The notes: generated by a model not told the origin, from the sequence alone. DNA of 64,000 bases from Microvirga sp. 17 mud 1-3 (GCF_003151255.1 NZ_CP029481.1:744001-808000), one strand, 5' to 3'. Shown: positions 27,345-37,194, counted from the stretch's first letter. A program made the numbers and translations.

Positions 27345-28097
27345 ATGGTTTCAACAAGACGTTTTCTCATGGCCTCCTCTCTGGCGCGGCTTATCCGGAA
27401 GGAGCGCGGCGGCACGCGCGTGACGGAGGGCCACTTTCCCAACCAGGCAGACCGTAGCTCCTACGTGCACATCGAAGGGGATCAAGGCAGCCTCGTTCTC
27501 ATCACAGGAGGCCCAGGATCCCCCCTTGAGGAGCGTACGGCTGTTCCCCGCTCGCATGCCGAGGCACTCCTTGATGTAACGCCTGGGAAGGTCGACTATG
27601 TTCGGACTGACCTGTCCATCGGCTCTCGCGAAATCCAGATAAACCGCTTCGTCACACCGGGCCCTCTCGACCTCATCGTGGTTGAGTTCGACGATAATGA
27701 CGAACCTAAGGATTTCCGTCCTCTGCCGTGGTTTGGGCCCGAAGTCACCGCCGAGGCCGCGTACCAGAACCGTTCAATTGCGCTCAACGGGCTCCCGTCG
27801 GCCTTGGACGTTCCGCTCTCTAATGCTGCCCTCAACAGCCTGTTAGACACTCTGGAGAACCGCTTCAGCTCGTCCCGACAATTCTCCTATGCACCGTCGC
27901 AGAGCCATGCAGAGCAGTCGGAGCCACGCCGTCGCTCTGGAGGGGCATCTGAAAAGCAGGCTTCCTCGACGCCGCCTGCGAAACAGGCGCAAACAGCCGC
28001 AGCCTTAGAAGGGCCCTCCAGAGAGGAATTAAACCTCGACATCGAGGATAGCGTCATCCGAGAGCTTGCACGTTCGCTGCGGCCCCAACAAAGATAG
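27345..28097 (+). CDS. CYTH-like protein with degenerate metal-binding motif and disordered tail
   Basis: About 250 residues. Residues 1-150 follow the CYTH/TTM fold layout: an N-terminal strand in the place of ERKFLV, strand pairs, and the late pattern VVEFD...PWFGPEVTAEAAYQN, close to the CYTH end WLGxEVTxxxxYxN. The catalytic EXEXK motif is replaced (VSTRRFL), so triphosphatase or adenylate cyclase activity is doubtful. Residues 150-230 are rich in Ser, Gln, Pro and Ala and look disordered; a charged helix ends the protein. ATG 27345 is chosen for the motif position. It is convergent with the next gene. Confidence 0.65.
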   Translation: MVSTRRFLMASSLARLIRKERGGTRVTEGHFPNQADRSSYVHIEGDQGSLVLITGGPGSPLEERTAVPRSHAEALLDVTPGKVDYVRTDLSIGSREIQINRFVTPGPLDLIVVEFDDNDEPKDFRPLPWFGPEVTAEAAYQNRSIALNGLPSALDVPLSNAALNSLLDTLENRFSSSRQFSYAPSQSHAEQSEPRRRSGGASEKQASSTPPAKQAQTAAALEGPSREELNLDIEDSVIRELARSLRPQQR

Positions 28098-28436
28098 GCG
28101 GAGAAAGCAGGCTTCTGCACCTCCCAACCTCTTGGGAAACAGGCACGCGCGAAGGCGGGCGAATTTTTATTGGCTCGCTGATGCTGCTCAAGGGAGCCTT
28201 CTATGCTAGCGGTTCAGGGTGATATCGCCCTGAACCGACCTCTCGCGCTCATAATGCGTACTGCTGCCAAGCTCAGCAGCATATTTACCTTTGGCGAACA
28301 AGCTATGATCCAAGTGGCAGGCGAAATCGCCTTGGCTATCGGCGATCCTGCGGCACGTAGCAGATTGATTGTAGGCATTGAGCCATCAGTGAATCGCGGT
28401 CCGGTCACGTGCCAACTGAGATAAGGCCGAAGCGAA
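28098..28436. other. Convergent intergenic region with a long palindrome
   Basis: 339 bases between two convergent genes. It contains the inverted repeat GGTTCAGGG/CCCTGAACC (28211-28236) centred on GATATC. The one open frame here (28203-28424) has no supporting signal, although its ATG lies shortly after GGGAG. No clear terminator T tract. Confidence 0.4.
28211..28236. repeat. 26-base near-perfect palindrome
   Basis: Arms GGTTCAGGG (28211-28219) and CCCTGAACC (28228-28236) flank the 8 bases TGATATCG, whose inner six are again palindromic; only one base pair is mismatched over the full length. It could serve as an operator or a transcript-end hairpin for either convergent gene. Confidence 0.7.
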
Positions 28437-29951
28437 TTAAAGAGTTCGGGGGCTGTCGATTCCAAAATAGCAGATGCCGTCTCCCGGAACCGCATTTGCA
28501 TTTGGAAACACGATATAGCCCGCTCTAGGCGCTGTAACCGGATCGCCATTCGCGCGCCGAGCGATGACCGCTCCTGACGGAACCGAATCCCCTGTCTTCC
28601 AGCTTCCCTCAAGGCTGTCGCCATTTTCCCTGCAGAGGACAACATCAACGATCTGAATGACTTTCTCGACGGAAGCTTTAGGCAAGGGGGCCTCAATTAA
28701 TCCGAGATGCGCAAGAGCATTAAGGATTGCCCGATAGCCCACTTCGACGGCGGCTGGATCTTCATGGGTGCCACACTCCAGCGTGACGCCATAGCCACCA
28801 GAAAAGCGCATGTACTCTGTCGTGCCGACGCCCTCGGAAATCAACTTGTCAGTAAAGCCGAGTTGCTTCCGCTCGTTCAAAAAGCGCTCGTAGACATCGA
28901 GCCAGCCGTGAATCACGACCTGCACACCAAGGCTTGCCGCGAATGCTCCCTCTTGAGAGGCAAATCGGAAAGTCTCCATAAGGCCCCTGTTGTCTGGAGG
29001 GCCGGCGAAAATAAAGGGTTCGCCTTTGCCGCGGAATGAATGGATATCGAGAAGGACATCATGCTCACGCAAAAGGGCGCAGATTCGATTTCCAACCTTG
29101 TCTTCATAGTCGGCCGGGATCGTCTTTTCGCGCAGATCGCGATTGAGATTCCTGTCGCCTTCTCGCGTTCCCTGTCGATAGGCCTTCATGTTCGCAACGG
29201 GAACGAAGGTCACTTCTCCGCGGCGAATATTGAGCCTCCCGGTACGACAATCCGAAATTGCTTTTAGGATAGCTTGAGGACCACAAATTTCGTTGCCGTG
29301 AACAGCCCCTATGATGATCAGCCGAGGGCCGCGCTCAAGGCCAATAAAACGCACGACCTCGAGGGGTGTTGTTTCTGTATGATGCAGGGGGGCATCAGTG
29401 TCATCGTAATTGATATCGATCAGCATCCCGGGTTTTAGGTGTTGCGAGAACTCTGAGATTCGATCTGCTGGGATTCCGATGCACCCGGCCGTCCCGCTCA
29501 TATCGGCACTTGCCGCATGAATGAAAAGAGCGCTGCCGCGTCCGACTTCAGGCATTGCATCATTGAAACCGATAGGCACGACAACTTCGAAAAGGGCCTC
29601 GTCGCGGGGCCTCTGCAATCTGTCATGGATACGCTGGTCATCTTCTGCGTAGACGAGACGGTTGTAAGCCTCCCCGTTCTCCTCCCAAATCATGCCATCC
29701 GACATGGGGACAAATGGGAATGCAAGATTATGTGCGAAGTCAGGGCGGGCAGACTCATTGAACAAGCCATAGCGCAATGGAAAGATCCCGATGGGGGTGC
29801 GCTTGTCGCCCTCGCGCTTAAGAGAGGCCTGAATTAGCCCCGCCGCTCCAACTGTGCATGGTGTTTGCCATTGGCCGATGGATAAGGTGCCGAGATGAAG
29901 CTCACCATTTTTGCGGGGAACGCGGACCCGTATCGTCGGGGCAGATGTCAT
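28437..29951 (-). CDS. L,D-transpeptidase domain fused to an AstE/aspartoacylase-type zinc amidohydrolase
   Basis: A 504-residue two-domain protein. Residues 1-185 resemble a YkuD domain: IHAASADMSGTAGCIGI carries His145 and Cys157 in the family spacing. Residues ~195-430 are a succinylglutamate desuccinylase/aspartoacylase domain with zinc ligands in GAVHGNEICG (His218, Glu221) and LLDIHSF (His304), DRNLNR (266-271) and a late catalytic Glu (VTLECGTHED). A beta-rich tail follows. No signal peptide is visible, so the YkuD part may not face peptidoglycan. It lies 86 bases after the ABC importer genes on the same strand and probably ends that operon. The fusion is unusual; its reaction is not known to me. 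Confidence 0.8.
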   Translation of the reverse strand: MTSAPTIRVRVPRKNGELHLGTLSIGQWQTPCTVGAAGLIQASLKREGDKRTPIGIFPLRYGLFNESARPDFAHNLAFPFVPMSDGMIWEENGEAYNRLVYAEDDQRIHDRLQRPRDEALFEVVVPIGFNDAMPEVGRGSALFIHAASADMSGTAGCIGIPADRISEFSQHLKPGMLIDINYDDTDAPLHHTETTPLEVVRFIGLERGPRLIIIGAVHGNEICGPQAILKAISDCRTGRLNIRRGEVTFVPVANMKAYRQGTREGDRNLNRDLREKTIPADYEDKVGNRICALLREHDVLLDIHSFRGKGEPFIFAGPPDNRGLMETFRFASQEGAFAASLGVQVVIHGWLDVYERFLNERKQLGFTDKLISEGVGTTEYMRFSGGYGVTLECGTHEDPAAVEVGYRAILNALAHLGLIEAPLPKASVEKVIQIVDVVLCRENGDSLEGSWKTGDSVPSGAVIARRANGDPVTAPRAGYIVFPNANAVPGDGICYFGIDSPRTL

Positions 29952-30037
29952 CGGCGGGATCTTTCTGTCGCATACATGCTGAACGAGTACTTCAGCCTAA
30001 GGAATTTCTGGTTCGCTCATGACGTTGTCGGGAGCTC

Positions 30038-31042
30038 TTAAGACGCGTGAGGCTCCCATGCCGGAAGCTCGTTGTTGCGGCGGCAGCGAACAAAGTGGTG
30101 GGTTCCGACCTCCTTCAGATCCGGCCCAGGAGGCACCCGACAGAGATCTCTTGCCTCGGGGCAGCGTGGGTTGAACCCGCACCCAGCCGGAGGATTCAGA
30201 GGATTTGGAATCTCTCCGGTGATTTTATTGCCTTGGCGATTTCTGAATGGGTCGGGAATAGCCTCAATGAGTGCGCGTGTATAAGGATGGCCAGGTGTCG
30301 AGAAGATCGTCTCCCAACCACCCGACTCGACAATGCGGCCGAGATACATGACGGCGACCCTGTCGCTCATGTGTTCGACGACGCCGAGGTCGTGGCTGAT
30401 CATGATATATGAGAGGCCGAAAGTTTCCTTCAGCTCTAGAAGAAGATTGATGATCTGTGCCCGGATCGACACGTCAAGTGCCGAGACAGGTTCATCCAGA
30501 ATAACGATCTGAGGCTTCAGAATGAGAGCCCGGGCGATGCCGATCCGCTGCCTTTGGCCGCCAGAAAACTCATGGGGGTAGCGCTTCGCAACATCGGGAC
30601 GCAGTCCGACACGGCGCAGCATGTCCGCAATTCTATCGTCGATCTCGCTTTTCGTCGTGATGCCATGAAGGCGTAACGGAGCTTCGAGGGTTGTACGCAC
30701 CGTCTGACGCGGGTTTAGAGACGAGTATGGGTCTTGGAAGACCATCTGCGTCATGCGGGCTCGGTCCATCCGATCCTTCGCATCGCCCGAAATGGGTTGA
30801 CCGTCGATAATGATCCTTCCTCTGGTCGGCGCTTGCAGACCCAGAATAGAAAGGGCCAAGGTTGACTTCCCGCAACCTGACTCGCCGACGAGCCCAAGGC
30901 ACTCGCCTCGCTTCAATTCCAGGTCGACACCATCGACTGCATGTACGACCTTGTGGCCCCCGGCAAATAGACGGCCACCAACGGGGAAATGGACGGCTAG
31001 ATCTTCGACCTTCAAAATGGTGTCGAGCATTGCCTCAGCCAT
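30038..31042 (-). CDS. Dipeptide/oligopeptide ABC transporter ATPase (DppF/OppF type)
   Basis: A 334-residue ATPase with Walker [13 protein letters not shown] signature [15 protein letters not shown], Walker B IVILDEP and the oligopeptide-type C-terminal extension with Cys residues ([15 protein letters not shown]). The start at 31042 overlaps the end of the other ATPase gene by 8 bases; the longer upstream frame is a shadow of that gene. It energises import together with the paired ATPase and the two permeases. Confidence 0.93.
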   Translation of the reverse strand: MAEAMLDTILKVEDLAVHFPVGGRLFAGGHKVVHAVDGVDLELKRGECLGLVGESGCGKSTLALSILGLQAPTRGRIIIDGQPISGDAKDRMDRARMTQMVFQDPYSSLNPRQTVRTTLEAPLRLHGITTKSEIDDRIADMLRRVGLRPDVAKRYPHEFSGGQRQRIGIARALILKPQIVILDEPVSALDVSIRAQIINLLLELKETFGLSYIMISHDLGVVEHMSDRVAVMYLGRIVESGGWETIFSTPGHPYTRALIEAIPDPFRNRQGNKITGEIPNPLNPPAGCGFNPRCPEARDLCRVPPGPDLKEVGTHHFVRCRRNNELPAWEPHAS

Positions 31043-32015
31043 GATGGTGACACCGTACAAGCCCGCCTCGCTCAAGCATGGTTGCGCCTGGCTCCTCAGT
31101 CCGGCAAATGTCGGTCGCCATGTGACATCTTGGATTGAACCGGCAGCCATTCGGAAAAGCCGACACTGGCGGGACCACTCCCTCGATTTCTTGGAGACGT
31201 TTTCTCCCATGTCGCGCCCGGGCACCGAGGAGGGGCAGCGAAGCCACCAGGCCATTCGTATATGGGTGACTGGGAGAGCGAAAGATATCTTCTGCGGCTC
31301 GCTCTTCCACAATATGGCCCGCATACATGACGCCGACACGACGGCACATATTGGCAATCAGGCCAAGATCATGGCTGATCATCAAAACCGCAGTCCCTTG
31401 AGCGGAGGATAATTCGCGAATGAGGTCCAGGATCTCAGCCTGTACGGTGACATCAAGCGCCGTGGTCGGCTCATCCGCCAGCAGGAGGTCAGGGCTGCAG
31501 GCGAGGGCAATGGCAATCATAACGCGCTGCCGCATGCCTCCGGACATCTGGTGCGGATAGTCCTTCACGCGACGATCAGGGGCGGGGACACGAACGCGCG
31601 CAAGGGCCTCGATAGCGAGTTTCTCAGCTTCATTCCAAGTCGCTCCTCTATGGAGAACGAACATTTCCGCGATCTGCCGCCCCACTGGTGAGAGTGGGTT
31701 GAGAGCCGTCATCGGCTCCTGAAAGATCATAGAGATCCGATTTCCTCTAAGCTTTCGCATCTCACGTGAAGGGAGCGCACGGATGTCGCGCCCGTCGAAC
31801 CTGATCTCTCCTCCTGTGATGATCAGAGGGGGGCGAAGTAGCCCAATCAGTGCAAGAGCCGTGATACTCTTGCCGCAACCGGATTCTCCGACGAGGCCCA
31901 GGGTTTCACCTTTTTCGATCGTAAGGGATACGTTCTCGACGGCATGAAAAAGCGTGTTCCCAACAGCGAGACTGATCTGAAGATCTCTAACCTCTAGAAG
32001 TGGCGGCGCGCTCAT
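31035..32015 (-). CDS. Dipeptide/oligopeptide ABC transporter ATPase (DppD/OppD type)
   Basis: 326 residues, with Walker A GESGCGKS, signature [15 protein letters not shown], Walker [14 protein letters not shown] and the Cys-containing tail ([15 protein letters not shown]). ATG 32015 overlaps the permease stop as ATGA, which fixes the start over the longer open frame. It forms a heterodimer with the downstream ATPase. Confidence 0.93.
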   Translation of the reverse strand: MSAPPLLEVRDLQISLAVGNTLFHAVENVSLTIEKGETLGLVGESGCGKSITALALIGLLRPPLIITGGEIRFDGRDIRALPSREMRKLRGNRISMIFQEPMTALNPLSPVGRQIAEMFVLHRGATWNEAEKLAIEALARVRVPAPDRRVKDYPHQMSGGMRQRVMIAIALACSPDLLLADEPTTALDVTVQAEILDLIRELSSAQGTAVLMISHDLGLIANMCRRVGVMYAGHIVEERAAEDIFRSPSHPYTNGLVASLPLLGARARHGRKRLQEIEGVVPPVSAFPNGCRFNPRCHMATDICRTEEPGATMLERGGLVRCHHHG

Positions 32016-32833
32016 ATCCGACGTGTCCGGGATTGAGGGTCCAAAATATCTCGGAGGCCATCGCCCAAGAGGTTCAAGCCAAGAACGGTTACGAAGATCG
32101 CCAGCCCTGGAAAGATGGAAATCCACGGGGCTGTCGTGATTTGGTCGCGGGCGTCAGACAGCATGCTTCCCCAACTCGGATAGGGAGGGCGGATCCCAAG
32201 CCCAAGAAAGGACAGTGAAGCCTCTGCGAGAACGGCTCCCCCCATCCCAAGGGTTCCGATGACGATAATCGGGCCAAGCATGTTGGGCAGGAGTTGCGTG
32301 AGCATAATCCTGATATCGCTGTAGCCGAGCACCTTAGCGGCCTGAACGTAGCCCTGGCTTTTGAGAGAGAGCGTTGAGGCACGCGCCAGTCGGCATGTGA
32401 ATGACCAGTTGGTTAGGCCCAGCGCGATTAAAAGGCTCGTCAAGCCCGGATTGAGAATGGCCATGATGGCGAGGGCAAAGATCAGGGACGGAATTGCCAG
32501 CATGAGGTTGGTAAGACCACTCACGAAGTCGTCCCACCAGCCTCCCCAGTAGCCAGCCGAAAGGCCGAGACATACTCCGATAATGGTGTTGATCAGCTGA
32601 GAGACGATGCCGACAGTGAGCGAGATCCGCGCCCCGTGCAGGACCCGGCTATAGATGTCGCGACCCTGCGCGTCAGTGCCAAACCAAAACTCGGCACCTG
32701 GAGGCTCCTCGGCATACATCAGGTTTGCATCCATGACAGGATCCGTGTGCGCCAGCAATGGAGCGAGCAGACCAGCTACGACCACAATCGCAAAAAGGAT
32801 GCCTCCAATCAGGAGATTGGCTCTGATCTTCAT
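32012..32833 (-). CDS. Peptide ABC transporter permease (DppC type)
   Basis: A 273-residue inner-membrane permease with a first helix at about 8-28, about five more helices and the EAA loop near residues 185-205 (VLAEASLSFLGLGIRPP after ASTLSLKSQGYV). DppC proteins typically start with a membrane helix and a periplasmic loop containing GTDAQGRD, seen here. It lies 9 bases after the DppB-type gene. Confidence 0.93.
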   Translation of the reverse strand: MKIRANLLIGGILFAIVVVAGLLAPLLAHTDPVMDANLMYAEEPPGAEFWFGTDAQGRDIYSRVLHGARISLTVGIVSQLINTIIGVCLGLSAGYWGGWWDDFVSGLTNLMLAIPSLIFALAIMAILNPGLTSLLIALGLTNWSFTCRLARASTLSLKSQGYVQAAKVLGYSDIRIMLTQLLPNMLGPIIVIGTLGMGGAVLAEASLSFLGLGIRPPYPSWGSMLSDARDQITTAPWISIFPGLAIFVTVLGLNLLGDGLRDILDPQSRTRRI

Positions 32834-32842
32834 TCTACGCTC

Positions 32843-33778
32843 TTATGTATATTTGATGCGTGGATCGATAAGGGCACAGAGGACGTCCACTAGGGTGTTA
32901 ATGACTAGAAATGACAGGACAATCAGTAGAATTGCACCTTGAACGACGGGAATATCGCGCAAGGTCACGCTGTCAACGAGGAGAGATCCAAGTCCTGGCC
33001 AAGAGAACAGTTTTTCGATTACGACAGCCTGTCCGATAACGGTGCCGAACTGCAGGCCGATGGTTGTCAGGACAATGACGAGGGCATTACGTGTGAGGTG
33101 CCATTGAACCACCTTGCGCTCACTCATGCCTTTTGCGCGGGCCGTACGCACGAAATCGGCGTTCATGATCTCGAGCACAGCGGCTCTGGTCGTTCGTGCA
33201 AGCAGGGCCATCGGAGCGACGCCCAGAGCGATAGAGGGCAGAACTAGGTAGCGTAAACTGCCATCGCCATAGCCAAAGCTCGGGAGCCATCCGAGGACCA
33301 AGGCGAAGAGATACATCATCAGCAGGCCCAGCCAAAACTTTGGCAGCGACAGGCCGGAAACGGCGCCGACCATTGAAACCGTGTCGACCCAACTTCCCGG
33401 GCGCAGAGCCGCAATGAAGCCAAGCGGAACTCCAACGACAATGGAGAACAGCATCGACGCAAATGTGAGCATAAGGGTCGGCCACATGCGTTCCGCAAGG
33501 ACCTTCGTCACTGGCTGGCGAGTTCGGAACGACGTGCCAAGATCGAGCTGGACCAGCTGGGCTACATACTTTCCGAAGCGCACATAAACAGGATCGTTAA
33601 ATCCGAACTCCTTGTTCATGCGCTCCATCACCTGCACGTCGATGACACTGCGACCATCATCGCTCATGCTCGACGCGAAGGTGCCCGGTATGACGCTGAA
33701 CAAAATGAATATGATCAGCGCCACAGCGAGCAGGATGGGAACGGTTTGAAGCAGGCGTCGAAGGAGAAAAGCAGCCAT
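32843..33778 (-). CDS. Peptide ABC transporter permease (DppB type)
   Basis: A 311-residue permease. The N-terminus FLLRRLLQTVPILLAVALI is the DppB/OppB signature and the C-terminal EAA-type loop is present (DFVRTARAKGMSERKV). About six membrane segments. It follows the binding-protein gene after 81 bases that contain a strong stem-loop. Confidence 0.93.
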   Translation of the reverse strand: MAAFLLRRLLQTVPILLAVALIIFILFSVIPGTFASSMSDDGRSVIDVQVMERMNKEFGFNDPVYVRFGKYVAQLVQLDLGTSFRTRQPVTKVLAERMWPTLMLTFASMLFSIVVGVPLGFIAALRPGSWVDTVSMVGAVSGLSLPKFWLGLLMMYLFALVLGWLPSFGYGDGSLRYLVLPSIALGVAPMALLARTTRAAVLEIMNADFVRTARAKGMSERKVVQWHLTRNALVIVLTTIGLQFGTVIGQAVVIEKLFSWPGLGSLLVDSVTLRDIPVVQGAILLIVLSFLVINTLVDVLCALIDPRIKYT

Positions 33779-33790
33779 TCAGGAAACCGT

Positions 33791-33826
33791 TCCTGGCGCT
33801 TGGTCCAAGAGGACGCAGCGCCAGGA
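33791..33826 (-). terminator. Intercistronic stem-loop between binding protein and permease genes
   Basis: Perfect 10-base arms TCCTGGCGCT (33791-33800) and AGCGCCAGGA (33817-33826) enclose a 16-base loop. It lacks a T tract on the minus strand. Such hairpins after binding-protein genes commonly protect the upstream mRNA or cause partial termination, giving more binding protein than permease; that role here is inference. Confidence 0.65.
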
Positions 33827-33859
33827 TCCTTTCAGGACAAGAGGTTCTAGGTCGATGGT

Positions 33860-35449
33860 TTACTTTGCGGCTGGCGAAGATTCGTCGACCCACATCTCCT
33901 CGAAGTTCTGAATCGCGAGTTCGGTCGCGTTCGGCTGCAGGCCCTTGAGCCAAGGCTGATGGGCCATAACGGCTTTGTTGTAGTTGAAGAACCAATAAGG
34001 CGCTTCATCAAAGACGATGTTGTTGACCTTTGTGAGGTTCTCTACTTTTTTGGTCGCGTCATTGGTCGAGCCAGCTTCGTCCAGAAGTTTGTCGACTTCC
34101 TCGTTCTTGAAGAGGGTGTAGTTACAGGCAGTCTGGGGCGTCTTAGAGTGGAAGCACTTCAAGGCTGCCTGCGGATCCGGACCCGTGGAGAGAGACCAAA
34201 GGAAGGCCTGATATTCGCCCTTGCGGACGACTTCGGACAGAACCGATCCTTCAACCGGCTTAATCTTAGCCTTGATGCCCACTTTCTCGAGCATGGGGAT
34301 GACGGCTTCAGCAATCGGGATGCCCCAACTCTCATTGGAGGTCGCGGTCCACTCGAACTCGAACCCGTTAGGATAGCCGGCTTCCGCAAGCAGCTTCTTG
34401 GCTTTCTCGGGATCATAGGGGTAGGGCTTCACGGACTTGTCGAAACCCGGCGAGGTCGGGGGGAGCCAGCTTGTCGCCCGGTATGCCTTATCCTTCACGA
34501 GACGCTTGATAATGAGGTCTGCATCGATGGCGTAATTGATGGCCTGCCGCACCCGCTTGTCCGCGAAAGGCTTGAATTCAGGGTTCATTCCCATGACGCG
34601 GGTATAAACCTCTGCGACTTCGAGCAGGCCCTTCGACAATTCGGGGTCATTTTTGTACGCCACGTATTGAGCCGGGCCCAAGATTGAGGCGTCGATTTCC
34701 TTGTTGCGGAATGCAACGTCACGGGCCGATGCTTCGCCCATGATCATGATCGCGACCTTATCGGCGTAGGGCTTGCCGGTATTATAGAATTTGTCCCAGC
34801 GCTCTGCCACCAGACGGGAGCCGGGCACGTACTCTGCGAGTTTGTACGGGCCGAGACCAATTGGGTTCGACGCGAAAGCCTCGTTCTGCGATTCCCCAGT
34901 TGGATAAATAGACGTTGTCGCTGTCCAGAAATAGAAGCCTGGGTCAATCCGCTCGGTAAGCGTCATCTCGAATGTGTTGTCGTCGATCTTGCGAAGGCCA
35001 GATATGGTCTTCGCTTGACCTTTCTCGACATCGACTGCGCCCTTGATCATGCGAACATAGCGCGCGCCGGGATAGGCCTTTCCGCCATCCATGAGATGGT
35101 TGTAGGTCCATATAATGTCGTCGGCACTGAGCTTTCGGCCGTTATGGAAATAAGCGTCGTCGCGCAGTTTGAAAGTATAAGTCAGGCCATCGCCGGAAGC
35201 CTCGACCGATTTCGCAAGCTCAAGGACAGGCTTTCCGGCTGCCGCATCCCAATTATAGAGGGAGCGATGGATTGCCTTTGCCCAAATCTCATCCTGCGCA
35301 CGGTTTGACGTGTGAATGTCGAGATTCGCGAAGCTTGATCCGTAAGGGGCGGTGAAGCGGATCGTTCCTCCCTTCCGCGGCGTCTGCGCTTCTGCGACGC
35401 CGCCAATGGCCAAGGCGATCGCCGTTGTAATCAAAAGTCTTTTCAGCAC
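33860..35449 (-). CDS. Periplasmic solute-binding protein, family 5 (DppA/OppA type)
   Basis: 529 residues with a signal peptide (MLKRLLITTAIALAIGGVAEA, cut near residue 21) and the SBP family 5 layout. The early strand GGTIRFTAPYG, the central YTFKLRDDAYFHNGRKLSADD and a late hinge motif around RQAINYAIDADLI are visible. The start is GTG with GGAGG ahead. The family delivers peptides, nickel chelates or glycosides; the M81 peptidase and amidohydrolase neighbours favour a peptide-like or amide ligand. Confidence 0.93.
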   Translation of the reverse strand: MLKRLLITTAIALAIGGVAEAQTPRKGGTIRFTAPYGSSFANLDIHTSNRAQDEIWAKAIHRSLYNWDAAAGKPVLELAKSVEASGDGLTYTFKLRDDAYFHNGRKLSADDIIWTYNHLMDGGKAYPGARYVRMIKGAVDVEKGQAKTISGLRKIDDNTFEMTLTERIDPGFYFWTATTSIYPTGESQNEAFASNPIGLGPYKLAEYVPGSRLVAERWDKFYNTGKPYADKVAIMIMGEASARDVAFRNKEIDASILGPAQYVAYKNDPELSKGLLEVAEVYTRVMGMNPEFKPFADKRVRQAINYAIDADLIIKRLVKDKAYRATSWLPPTSPGFDKSVKPYPYDPEKAKKLLAEAGYPNGFEFEWTATSNESWGIPIAEAVIPMLEKVGIKAKIKPVEGSVLSEVVRKGEYQAFLWSLSTGPDPQAALKCFHSKTPQTACNYTLFKNEEVDKLLDEAGSTNDATKKVENLTKVNNIVFDEAPYWFFNYNKAVMAHQPWLKGLQPNATELAIQNFEEMWVDESSPAAK

Positions 35450-35562
35450 GGTGGTCCTCCAGATATGTGGTCATGCGTGAAAAACCCTGCGGGCTGATCC
35501 ATGCATGTCAGGCACCCATTGAAAGAGTGCCGGTTGCTGTCCAGGCGCGTCCCTCTTTATTT

Positions 35563-37194
35563 TTAAGCAACGCCATGGCGGTCGTGAACGATCACACCTC
35601 CTCGAATGGTAAGTTCACAGCTAGTGTTGTCAAGAATATCCTCAGGGGCAGCCGTCAGCAGATTCCGGGAGAAGACAGCAATATCGGCAAGTTGCCCTGG
35701 AATGAGGCGACCCTTAATGTGTTCGAGCTTCTGCGAGAAAGCCCCGAATTCGGTGTATGCTTGTAGTGCGTCCTCGATAGACACTCGCTCACGAGCGTCC
35801 ATGACGGTACCCTTCCATGTTTTGCGGGTCAGCATGGCATAAAAGTTCGGGAAGGGATTGGGCTCGCAAACGGGAGCATCGCTCCCTGTCGCAGGTTTTA
35901 AACCGAGATCTATCCAGGTCCTGAAGGGATAGCTTCCTAACGACCTCTCTTCTCCGAGAACGGAAACGTAAGCATCTCCGAAGTCGTAGATGAATACCTG
36001 TTGAGGGCAGGGGTAGATCCCTGCAGCGACCATGCGCTGATGCTGCTCTGGTGTTGAAAAGCCGGAATGTTCAATCCGATGACGCCGATCTGTGTCTGGA
36101 ATGGAAGCGAGCGCACGCTCATAGGCCGTGATCAGCTGCTCGATCGCAGCATCCCCGATCGCGTGACAGGCAAGCTGGTAGCCTTTGGCATGCGCGTCCA
36201 TGACGAGTTCATTCACCACCTCGTCCGACATCATCTGCACGCCGGTTGTCTGGTCTTCGCCGAGGTAGGGGTAAGACATCCATGCCGTTCGGCCTCCGGC
36301 CGAGCCGTCGAGAAACAGCTTCACGGCACCGATCATCAGCATATCGTCTCCGGTGCCTGTAATTAGGCCGGCCTCAAAGCACTGCGGAACAATCGATCCG
36401 TCCGGATCTCCTAGCAGCGTCAGCCAAGTTCTGACGGGCAGGCGCCCTTCACGCTTTGCGCGATGATAGGCTGAAATTTCGCTAAACCCACCTCTTTGGC
36501 CAACGGCAGCATCCATGCAGCTCGTAATGCCATATGAGAGCAGATGTCGGCCGCCTCTTTCAATTGCAGAGACGAGTTGCTCCTCATTGGGTGGAGGAAT
36601 GACTGCCCAAACCGGAGCGCGCGCATTCTCAGCCAGAAGACCGGTCAAGCGCCCGTTTTCCTGCTCGATCAATCCTCCGGGCGGGGTGGCCGATGACTCA
36701 TCGATGTTAGCAAGCTTTAGAGCTAACGAGTTGCAGATCGACACATGCCCGCAAGTTCGGGTCAGCATTACGGGATTGTTAGGTGCGACCTTGTCCAGCT
36801 CGCTGCGATGTGGATGCCGCTGAACATCGAGCTTGGTCTGGTCATAGCCGCGCGCCAGAATCCACTCGCCAGGCTGAGCCTGTAAGGCCCGCGCCTGTAT
36901 GTTCGAGAGCAGCCCGTCAAGAGTCGGCACGGTTGTCGGCCGAGCGTCGACCCAGTCCATCACAAGGCCAAGCGAGATGAGGTGGAGATGGGAGTCGTTC
37001 AGGCCCGGCGTTGCAAAGCGCCCCTCTAAATCTACCACACGTGTCGCTGGACCAATCAGCGTAGCGATTTCATCATCGCTTCCGACTGCCAGAACGCGCC
37101 CTTGCCATACAGCGAGGGCTTCAGCGACCCCGTCATTCCGCCCACACCAGATTGACCCATTACGCAGAACCAGATCCGCCTGCATTTGCACCAT
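35563..37194 (-). CDS. YtcJ-like amidohydrolase (amidohydrolase family 3)
   Basis: 543 residues. The pattern FATPGLNDSHLHLISLG holds the first metal-binding His-x-His, LACHAIGDAA and RIEHSG follow the family layout, and TGSDAPVCEPNP marks the late Asp. The N- and C-terminal beta domains of the superfamily are present. It has no signal peptide and so acts in the cytoplasm. It lies between the M81 peptidase gene and the binding-protein gene on the same strand. YtcJ-like enzymes hydrolyse amide or cyclic imide bonds; the substrate is unknown. Confidence 0.88.
   Translation of the reverse strand: MVQMQADLVLRNGSIWCGRNDGVAEALAVWQGRVLAVGSDDEIATLIGPATRVVDLEGRFATPGLNDSHLHLISLGLVMDWVDARPTTVPTLDGLLSNIQARALQAQPGEWILARGYDQTKLDVQRHPHRSELDKVAPNNPVMLTRTCGHVSICNSLALKLANIDESSATPPGGLIEQENGRLTGLLAENARAPVWAVIPPPNEEQLVSAIERGGRHLLSYGITSCMDAAVGQRGGFSEISAYHRAKREGRLPVRTWLTLLGDPDGSIVPQCFEAGLITGTGDDMLMIGAVKLFLDGSAGGRTAWMSYPYLGEDQTTGVQMMSDEVVNELVMDAHAKGYQLACHAIGDAAIEQLITAYERALASIPDTDRRHRIEHSGFSTPEQHQRMVAAGIYPCPQQVFIYDFGDAYVSVLGEERSLGSYPFRTWIDLGLKPATGSDAPVCEPNPFPNFYAMLTRKTWKGTVMDARERVSIEDALQAYTEFGAFSQKLEHIKGRLIPGQLADIAVFSRNLLTAAPEDILDNTSCELTIRGGVIVHDRHGVA

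Noticed and set aside
28203..28424. Open frame of 73 codons starting at the palindrome
   Set aside because: The start region is dominated by the inverted repeat, and the product resembles nothing known.
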